From: Odobenus rosmarus divergens
Taxonomy: Eukaryota; Chordata; Mammalia; Carnivora; Odobenidae
DNA length: 64,000 nucleotides
Direction: 5' to 3'
Assembly: GCF_000321225.1 (NCBI RefSeq)
Contig: NW_004450584.1
Coordinates: 168,550-232,549, forward strand
The notes below the pieces were generated by a model. That model was not told the origin of the DNA and did no database searches. It was given only the letters and a program-made list of their open reading frames with translations. Within the stretch, counting starts at the first letter, position 1, and every line of letters begins with the position of its first letter. Of the stretch, positions 56,261 through 64,000 are shown piece by piece. The position numbers and the translations under genes were made by a program.

Positions 56261-59200
56261 AGTTGAACCTTTAATGTTTTCTTTAATGGCTCCATCTTGC
56301 CTTTGAGGCCAATCCAAATCCGGTGACCTCTCCTCGCCCACGACACTGGCCCCCTCGTCTGCAGCTCTCCACCCTCCTCAGGCAGGGTCTGCAGCGCCCA
56401 GGCCCCCTTGGCCACCTGGCTCTGGGACACAGTCTCCTCTCTGGAAGAATTCAAGGAGGATCGGGCGTCGGGTCTGGAGTGGGTGGGAGAAGAACCCAGC
56501 CAGGGTTGGTGGAGGCTGGAACAGCTGGGGCAGCATCTGGGCTGGCACCCTGGCCTTGCTCCCCGGCTCCGGGAGGTGGCGAGCCGGGGCCTGCCCAGGA
56601 GGAGGGCCGGCCAGGTGGAGGTGCTGGGGGTGGGGCGGGCAGGAGCTGACTCAGCACCCCGGAACCGGGCCGCTGCCAGCAGTGGGGAGCTTGGAAGTCC
56701 CCGCTCTGCTTCCCCTGGAGGGTGGCTGGGGGCGTGAAGGAGGCCTGATGGCAGGCAGCAGGAGATGCTCTTCCCTGCTCCGACCTGGGAGGTGGGGGGC
56801 CCCAGGAGGCAGGCTCTGTGCTGCAGGTGTGGGGCTCCGGGGTGCACCTTTCCCCCCTCCCAGCCCCCACCCAGAATGAGTCGTGGCTCTGGCATCTGGC
56901 CAGGGAGCCAGCACCTCAGGAATGACAAAGTTGGTCTTTTTCCCCACTCCTTCTGAGTCTCCAAGCAAACCAGCACATGCAAGCAAGAGAGAAATGATCG
57001 AGTGCGTAGGTTTCCCTCTGGGCAGACTCTCTGCCCCCTCCTGGGCTGGGGCAAGGCCGAGACAATAGAAGAGCAGGCCCCAGGGAAGCATTCTGCCACC
57101 GGAGCCACGGAGCCACGACAACCGGAGACCCCCCAGCGCTCCATCCGAGAGTGTCTGCGGTCAGACCAGATGCAGGGCCTGGCAGGAGCACCTGTGTGCC
57201 CACAACTCCTCTGCCTGGTTACCCCACAGCTAAGCACCCCATCCAGCCACCCATCTGTTCATCTCCCAGGCTTATGCCCCTGAGCACTGGGGCCGGCTTG
57301 TCAGTGTTACGTGATCCAAGTGCCAGTGAGGCCTCCCGGTTCTCGGAGTGGAGGAGCCAGAGTGGCCAGGGCAGCCTCACCTGCAGTGACCAGCTCATCC
57401 AGCTTACGGTCCTGCACAAACTGGGACAGTTGGTCCCCAGCCTCGCCCCACCAGCTGGCCTCCAAGGCACCGCTCCTGGGGCTCCTGGATGCTCGGAGCT
57501 GCACAGATTGAAAACCATCAGCCTGGTCCCGTGGTCACCTCCCGGGCCTGATGTGGCCTCCAGGATTGGCCGTAGCAGCCCCTTCTCAGTCAGAGGCAGA
57601 AAGGAGCCTGGCGAGGGAGCAGCCAGGCCACCGGGAGGGAGGCAAGGGTGGACTCCTGTATGGGAAGGCCGTAGAAGCTGCAGAAGGATCCTGAACCAGA
57701 GTCCACCCACCCCACCCCAGCACCTGCCCTCACAAGGCCGCCTGGCCACTTACTTCTCAGGGACCCTCCCCCTGGGTCCCTCCGCTCATGGGCGGGGGTG
57801 TCTGCTGACAGTGGGTGAGAGCAGGGAATGCAGAGCGGGGAGGGGGCACGCGGCCTGGGGGCCTGGGACGGGCGTGCGCTCCCAGAGCACTTGGCAAGGA
57901 GCCCACAGCATTGCTTTGTGCTGGGCGGATGTGGGAGGTGGGGTTACCAGGGTTACTGCCAGAGATAGCTCACGGTGGAGCAGACGCCTGATGTGAGCCT
58001 GCTGCGGGCAGGCCGTACATGGACTCGGCCATGGCCCCTGGGGCCGTGACAGGGGCAGCTTGGTGGGTGGGGGCGTCGGAACTGGCAGCACACAGGTGAG
58101 GATGCTCTGAAGGAGAACGGGGCTGTGGACAGGTTCTGTGTGGGAGCTCCTGCCAGAGCCCCAGCGGGTCACACAGAGCAGAGGCGGCCTGTCTCCCCAT
58201 ATCACCCCACTGCCTCCCCCGTCCTCCCTGCCCCCACCCCGTGCTCTGGCCCACCCAGGCCCATCTTCTCAGGCTGGATGCCTCACTTCCACCCACTGGC
58301 CCCTGAGGTCAGAGAACCCTGGTGTCGGCCTGCACCTCTCGGCCCTTGCGTAGCCCACGTGCCCAACTTCCTTCCCATCCCGCCACCCACCCGCTCGGCT
58401 GTGCCCCTGGGAAGTGCGGGGTTCCCCACGGGGGCAGCCCCTGCGGTCTCCACTCAGAGCTGCCCCTGCAGGCCAGGGTAGGAGAGCAAGGCTCAGACCA
58501 CAGCACAATTTCTAGAGAAGCAAGACCACACCAGCCGGTGAGGCAGAGAGCTGCTCTTTCTGGAAACTGCGGGGTTCACGGGACTGTGGGGGCAGTGTGG
58601 GGGCAGTGTGGGGAGGGTCAGGTCTGGCCCACCACCCGGCACACAGCATGGTCTGCAAGTAGTGAAGGAACCAGCCAGGGAACAAGCCCATCAGGGATGA
58701 GCCAGCCCCCCCATCCCAGGCCATACTGGGTGGCACACTCAGGAGCCGGGAGGCCTGCGATGTCTGACACGAGGTCATGTCTGGTTTGTGTGGCTCATCA
58801 AGGCACTGGAGTCAGGACAGACGGGATCTGTGGGGACTGTGCCAGGGGAGGGGGCCTCAGATATTGGGGCTTGAATGTGGGAGAGGCCCACGCTGCCAGG
58901 AGCGTCATCTGAAGGTGTGGACGATCAGGGACATGGGCCCACTGCCCACGGGAAGGAGGTTTGACTCAGGCACCTGGCAGCAAGACGCTGTGCTCTCCTG
59001 GGGAGAGCCAGGTTTGAACTGTTAGGAGATGTTCTTGAGCAGGAGGAAGGGAAGGTGAGGACACGGTGGCCGTGAGGGCATGCCCAGGAATGTAGGGGAC
59101 TGAAGGCATGCCCAGGAACGTGGGGGACACACGCCCTGGGGGGCTTGGCCAGGAGAGCACCGGCCGAGGTGGGAAAACTGCCCACTCCCCAGCTGGCTTC

Positions 59201-59946
59201 CTAAGTAAGGCAGAGTGGCCGCAGAGGGAAGGCCAGGAGGGTGACATGCACAGGAGCAGGGGAGCATGGCATGTGGCTGCGAGGACCAGGGGGACAAAGC
59301 CTGGGTCGGGGGAGGGACCGCCGGAAGTGGACGACCGCGCAGGGCCTGCAGGGCGAGTGGGGAGAGCCCACAGAGCGGACTCCAGCAGGACCACAATGAG
59401 GCAGCTCTGGGTGCTGAAGGACGTGGGCTTCGAGCCTCAAGGCAAAGTGGCCTTGAAGATTTGGAAGGAGGAGGAGCGAAGGGTCAAAGCATCACCTGTG
59501 TATCTCCCGAGGGCAGGCTTGTTTCTCTGACAGACAGTGCCCCCGCTTGGCAGGCAGCTTGTGGTTCTGACCACATCTGGATGGAACTGGGTTAGAGTCA
59601 AGGTAGGACTTAGCTGAGGTCACGGCCATAAGGCAGCTGTGTGGCTGCTAAGGGACCCAGAAGCCTCTGTCCCTCCTTCTGTCTGGGTGCTCAACCTCCC
59701 AGGGCACAAGAAGAGCCTCTAGGGTTCAGCTGAGGCTAATGAAGCCGTCATTGACTCGGCTTCTCCCCCAAAGGAGACCCAGGCCCTCCCGCCTGGAGAC
59801 CCCCAGACCAAGCCACCAAATAAGCAGGGACCTTCCTGCCAGGCTGGGGGCCTTCTCCGCATCTCCGCTCTGGCCTGGGACGCAGAGCACCCAGCAGCCC
59901 AGAGGAAGGAGAGCAATAGGAGAGCGCGTGCGAGACCGACCCCGGG

Positions 59947-60095
59947 TGGCACTGGGCGGGGGCGTGCAGGGGCGGCGCGATCCGGGGTCACCTGGGGGAG
60001 CTGGCGGGTCGTCCATGGGAGGCGGGATCCGGGGTCACCCAGGGGAGCGGGCGGGGCGTGCAGGGGCGGCGGGATCCGGGGTCACCCCGGGGAGC
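59947..60095. repeat. 47-bp tandem repeat, about three copies
   Basis: 'gatccggggtcacc' begins at 59979, 60026 and 60073, exactly 47 bases apart, with 'gggcgtgcaggggcggc' between copies. Confidence 0.85.
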
Positions 60096-60169
60096 AGGCA
60101 AATGTTACAACTTGTCACCCATCTGATTGTAGAAGCTCTTTCCTATATGTCCGCAAAAGGACCTGGCAC

Positions 60170-60430
60170 TTTTTCTTTGAAATCAAGGTGTAATTAGATA
60201 CAGTAAAATGGACACGGTTTGGTGGGTCTTGACACACAAACACGTGTGTAACCAACACCCCCATCCATCACAGAGCGCTCCCATCACCCGGCCCGGTGCG
60301 GTCCGGTAGAACTTTCCACAGGGACCAGAAGGTCCCATTTCTAACCAACCGCCTTGGTAGCCACGGCCACGTTGGTTGGTGGGACTGAGAAACCAAACCT
60401 CTCTCTTCGTTTGTGGTTTCACTTAACTTA
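60170..60430 (-). mobile_element. Probable old LINE-1 fragment (antisense)
   Basis: 'caaggtgtaattagatacag' followed by 'tgtgtaaccaacacccccat' resembles reversed L1M 3' text. It is strongly diverged. Confidence 0.5.
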
Positions 60431-60786
60431 GGTGTCACAGGTGCGTGCGGTGAGTGGGAGGCATGAGGGGCGATGTTCCCTCAGGCGCCTTCCACTTGGG
60501 CCGGTTCTCCAACCTGAACTCAGGAGGACCCCACGCCCTGGTTTCTGCCCCCATCCGCGACTGCGCCAGCCCCCATCAGCAGCGCACTGTGCTCCGTTTC
60601 TGGCCAGGGCAGGGGAAACAGTAGCTGTCCACCCTTGCTTCTGTGGGTGTGGACTTGGCTGGCTCTGGGCTGGTGCCAGTGTTGCGAATGTCCCTGGGGT
60701 TTTGGGCCGCTGCTGTGCCCCATCTGGCCAGGGTCACTCCCTCCTCTGAGCAACACCCCCCAGCTGACCGGTCTCCTCCTCCCCAG

Positions 60787-61028
60787 GTCCCTGGCCGTCG
60801 GGCCCCAGTACTCATCCCTGGGCACTCAGCCCATCCTGTGTGCCAGCATCCCCGGCCTGGTCCCCAAGCAGCTGCGCTTCTGCCGAAACTACGTGGAGAT
60901 CATGCCCAGTGTGGCTGAGGGCATCAAGATCAGCATCCAGGAGTGCCAGCATCAGTTCCGCGGGCGCCGCTGGAACTGTACCACCGTCAACAACAGCCTG
61001 GCCATCTTCGGCCCTGTGCTGGACAAAG
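60787..61028 (+). CDS. WNT3A: WNT3A exon 2
   Basis: The acceptor reads ctccccag|GTCCCTGG and the donor GACAAAG|gtacgt. The 242-nt exon equals the usual length. The translation runs SLAVGPQYSSLGTQPILCAS through IFGPVLDK (residues 25-104 by family numbering). SLAVGPQYSS and ILCASIPGL mark WNT3A rather than its paralogue WNT3. It carries conserved cysteines and the glycosylated RWNCT (Asn87). Just after it the protein reads TTVNNSLAIF, which creates a second N-X-S sequon at Asn92. Function: secreted, lipidated canonical Wnt ligand. Confidence 0.97.
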
Positions 61029-61480
61029 GTACGTGGGGCGCCCTTCATGGCCTTCGGGTGGAGGCGGCAAGCCAGGCGGTTGGTGCCACAGGTCCAAGCA
61101 GCCCTCTTCATGGGCAGGAGCCGCTCTGTCTTGATCCGCCTCAGTGTCTCCCCTGTGATCCGCCTGGGAACGGCATCTCCAGCAGGTTGACCTGCTGTGC
61201 AGACCTCATTCTCTGCGCATCTCCCATGCTCACCCATTCTGGGGGTTTCCTGGAGCTTGGAGTGAGGTAGTTTCACGCAGAGATTCCTCCTGTTTCCCCT
61301 TCCCCAAGGAGAAGGCTTCCCACAGGAACCAGGCCTTCAGGGGGGTCTTGGAGAGAAAACACAATTTTTTTTTTTTTTTTAACGGGGGTAGGGGGAGGGA
61401 CAACAGAGGCACACTTCAGGAGTTAGCCAGGGTGCCAAGGCCAGGGAGTTATTTTAGGAAGAGGTAAAAGATGAAGGTTG
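61029..61480 (+). other. WNT3A: Start of WNT3A intron 2
   Basis: Begins gtacgt. Unique sequence with a T-run at about 61363-61380. Nothing else was recognised. Confidence 0.85.
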
Positions 61481-61489
61481 GGTATTGGT

Positions 61490-64000
61490 TAACTTTTGGT
61501 GAAGAGCAAATTTTCACCAAAGATAGTGGTTTGCACAGTAATAACCATGTGATGAGCATCCCAACGTCTGCAAATCAGAGGGCAGCCGGTGCTGCACTCA
61601 GCAGGAGCACCTGAAAGTGGCCTCTGCAATATGGTGGCTGGGGAGGGAGAAAGGCTCCTTTCACTCAGCATGATGTTTTCAGGATCGGTCCACATGTCCC
61701 ATGGGTCAGCACTTCCTTCCTTCCCATGGGTGAATAGTATTCCACTGTGTGGATCGCTGCATTTTATTATGCAGTCATCGTTGATGGTCATTTGGGTTAT
61801 TTCCACCTTGTGGCTATTGTGAACAGAACTGCTATGGACATTTTTGTACAAGTATCTGTTGGAATACCGGTTTTCAAATCTTTGGGATATATTCCTAGGA
61901 GTGGAGTTGTTCTGTATAAGACCTGGGGGAAACACCACACTGTTTTCCACAGGGGCTACACCATCTTACATTCCCATGAGCAATGCGCGAGGGTTCCAGT
62001 TTCTCCACATCCTCACCACCACGTTATTTCTGCCTCTTTCCTTATCCAGCCCAGTGGGTGCAAAGGGTTATCACATTATGGTTTTTATTTGTGTGTCTCT
62101 GATGGCTGATGATGTTGAGCATCTTTTCATGGGCTTGTTGGTCATCTGTATGTCTTCTTTGGAGGAGTGTCTATTCAAATTCTTTGCCCAATTTTTTAAA
62201 AGATTTATTTATTTATTTGAGAGAGAGAGCACATGGAGGGGAGAGGCAGAGGGAGAGAGAGAGAATCTCAAGCGCTGAGCACAGAGCCAAACTTGGGCTT
62301 GATCCCACGACCCTGAGATCATGTCCTGAGCCAAAACCAAGAGTCGGATGCCCAGTTTACTGTGCTACCCAGGCGCCCCTGCCCAGTTTTTTAATTGGGG
62401 TGCTTGCTTGTCTTTTTGTTGTTGAGTTGTCCGAGCTCTTTATATATTCTAGACACTGAATTTTTATCAGATCCATGATCTGCAAATAAGTTCTCCCATT
62501 GTATAGGGGGTCCTTTCATTGTTGTGACAGTGTCCTGGAATGCACAAAAGTTTTAAATTTTGGTGAAGTCCAATTTATATATTGAAATGTCATATCAAAG
62601 TAAGCATTGCCTAATCTAAGGTTACAAAGACTTACACTTATGTTTTCTTCTAAGAGTTTTATAGCTTGATATTTTACATTTAATCTTTGATTTATAGGGA
62701 GTAAATTTTTGTGTATGGTGTGAGGTCAGGGTCCAACTTTATTCTTTTGCATGTGGAAATCCAGTTATTCCAGCACCATTTGTTGTTGAACAGATTATTT
62801 TTTCCCCATTGAAGGGTCCTGGTCCCATTGTCAAAAATCAATTGGCCATGGATGTATGGATTTATTTCTTGACTCAATTCCATTCCTTTGGTCTATATGA
62901 CTATCCTCTTGCCAATTCCACACTATTTTGATGGCTGTAGCTCTGTAGTATGTTTTGAAGTCAGGAAGTGCCAATCAAATCCTCCATTCTGTTTTTCTTT
63001 TACAAGATTGTTTTAACAGTTTGGGTCCCTTGTAATTCCATATGAATTTAGGATCAACTTCTCCATGCCTGTGAAAAAGGCTTTTGGGATTTTCATGGGC
63101 ATTACATTCAGTCTGTAGATTATTTAGGGGAGTATTGCCATATTAACAATAATAAGCCTTCTAATCTATGAACATGGGATGACTTTCTGTTTATTTAGGT
63201 CCTCCCTGGTTCCCTCTAGCAACGTTTTGTAGTTTTCAGCGTATAAGTCTTGTACCTCCTTTGGTAATGCATTTCTAAGTATTTTTTCCTTTTTGATGTT
63301 ATTGTAAATGGAATTGTTCTCTTATTTTCCTTTCTGAACTATTCATTGCTACTATATAAAATAAAAATAATTTTTGTTTTGATCCTGTATCCTGCAACTT
63401 TGCTTAATTTTTTGGTAGCTTTGAGAAGTTTTTTGTAGGTTCCCTAGGATTTTCTATATATTGGATCATGTCACCTCTGAATGGTAACATTTTAATTCCT
63501 CCTGTCCAATTTGTATGCCATTGATATCTTCTTCTTGCCTAATTTCTCTATGTTGAGTAGCAGTGGTGAGAGTGGGCACCCTTGTCTTTTTCCTGATCTT
63601 AAGGAGAAACATTTTAGTCTTTCACCATCAAGTAAGAGGTTTGCTGTGGGTTATCCATAACGGCCCTTTATCAGGTTGAGGAAATTCATTTCTATTCCTC
63701 ATCTGTTGAATTTTGTATCATGAGAGGACGTTGGATTATATCAAATGCTTTTTCTGCTCCAATTAAGATGCCCACATTGTTTTATTCTTCATTCTCTTAA
63801 CGTGATGTGTTATTATTGGTTGATTTTCCTACACTGAAGCATCCTTGCATTCTTGGAATAAATCCCCATTGGTCATGGTCAATAATCCCTTTAACATGCT
63901 GGAGGATTTGGTTTGCAAGCATTTTGTTGAGGATTTCTGCATCAATATTTACAAGGGACATTGTTCTGTAGTTCTCTTTCCCTTTAGTGTCTTTGTCTGA
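61490..64000 (-). mobile_element. Antisense LINE-1 in WNT3A intron 2
   Basis: Reads as the reverse complement of L1: 3'-type text first ('ctattgtgaacagaactgct', 'tttgggatatattcctagga'), then ORF2 antisense ('ttgatcctgtatcctgcaac', 'tccttgcattcttggaataa'). It continues past the right edge. It is degenerate and interrupted by a Can-SINE. Confidence 0.88.
62198..62380 (-). mobile_element. Can-SINE, minus orientation
   Basis: 'agatttatttatttatttga' head (reversed tail) and 'gtgctacccaggcgcccct' end. The near-duplicate flanks gcccaatttttt (62186-62197) and gcccagtttttt (62381-62392) are the target-site duplication. It is inserted in L1. Confidence 0.9.

Larger units (their letters stand above)
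46782..60786 (+). other. WNT3A: WNT3A intron 1 (visible part)
   Basis: Mostly unique GC-rich sequence, with a G-rich minisatellite (54490-54760), a 47-bp tandem (59947-60095), small LINE relics (56135-56260 and 60170-60430) and several candidate regulatory blocks. Outside the listed items I recognise no gene. Long minus-strand frames such as 56227-57237 have only low-complexity content. Confidence 0.6.
45827..64000 (+). other. WNT3A: WNT3A gene, partial
   Basis: A plus-strand gene. Exon 1 is inferred in the gap and exon 2 is visible at 60787-61028. The remaining exons lie beyond the right edge. It is divergent from WNT9A, as in the conserved vertebrate WNT9A-WNT3A pair. Confidence 0.7.

Noticed and set aside
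56227..57237. 336-codon minus-strand frame in WNT3A intron 1
   Set aside because: It runs into an antisense L1 relic at its end, and the remainder is low complexity.
57307..57504. Short minus frame with a coding-like stretch (FVQDRKLDELVTAGEAALAT)
   Set aside because: The composition is less biased than its neighbours and could be an old processed-pseudogene scrap, but I could not match a family and the frame is short. A protein search would decide.

Overview
This is a vertebrate, specifically mammalian, nuclear genomic window. The interspersed repeats identify the lineage. Five tRNA-derived Can-SINE copies end in the AAATAAATAAATAAAATCTTTAA-type tail or its reverse complement, and they carry the arctoid body form ('gatcgag..ccctgctcagc..gcctgcttctccctct'). 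The host is therefore a carnivoran, most likely an arctoid (bear, seal or mustelid type). There is no bacterial, viral or CRISPR content. The DNA holds one complete gene, part of a second, and large repeat-rich introns and intergenic sequence.

The two genes are a head-to-head WNT pair, in the same arrangement as human 1q42. WNT9A lies on the minus strand with all four coding exons in the window: 22563-22657, 5785-6041, 4557-4819 and 2660-3142. Joined, they give an intact 365-residue secreted Wnt ligand. Its 3'UTR runs to a poly(A) signal near 290, and its TATA-containing, GC-box-rich promoter lies in a CpG island at about 21.5-23.2 kb. WNT3A lies on the plus strand and only coding exon 2 (60787-61028) is visible. 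Its first exon is not found in any resolved base and most likely lies inside the 955-base run of N at 45827-46781, which sits in a second CpG-rich block about 14 kb upstream of exon 2. Later WNT3A exons must lie beyond the right edge.

Layout: 1-235, 33-bp minisatellite; 270-2659, WNT9A 3'UTR; 2660-6041, exons 4 to 2 with a homeodomain-motif-rich intron 3 and a G-quadruplex-prone intron 2; 6042-22562, WNT9A intron 1 with two minisatellites and an L1 relic; 22.6-23.2 kb, WNT9A promoter; 23.2-45.2 kb, intergenic, with a 1.4-kb higher-order minisatellite and inverted blocks of L1/HAL1-like LINE broken by Can-SINEs; 45.2-48.5 kb, presumed WNT3A promoter, gap and 5' intron; 48.5-60.8 kb, WNT3A intron 1; 61-64 kb, WNT3A intron 2, mostly antisense L1.

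Both products are secreted, lipid-modified ligands for Frizzled/LRP receptors. The main points worth following up are: a GC-AG intron in WNT9A; tandem 75-bp copies of the WNT9A C-terminal coding end placed after the stop codon; an exact 34-bp direct repeat on either side of the assembly gap; an extra N-glycosylation sequon in WNT3A exon 2; and several candidate cis-regulatory blocks. I see no wholly new biological system here.
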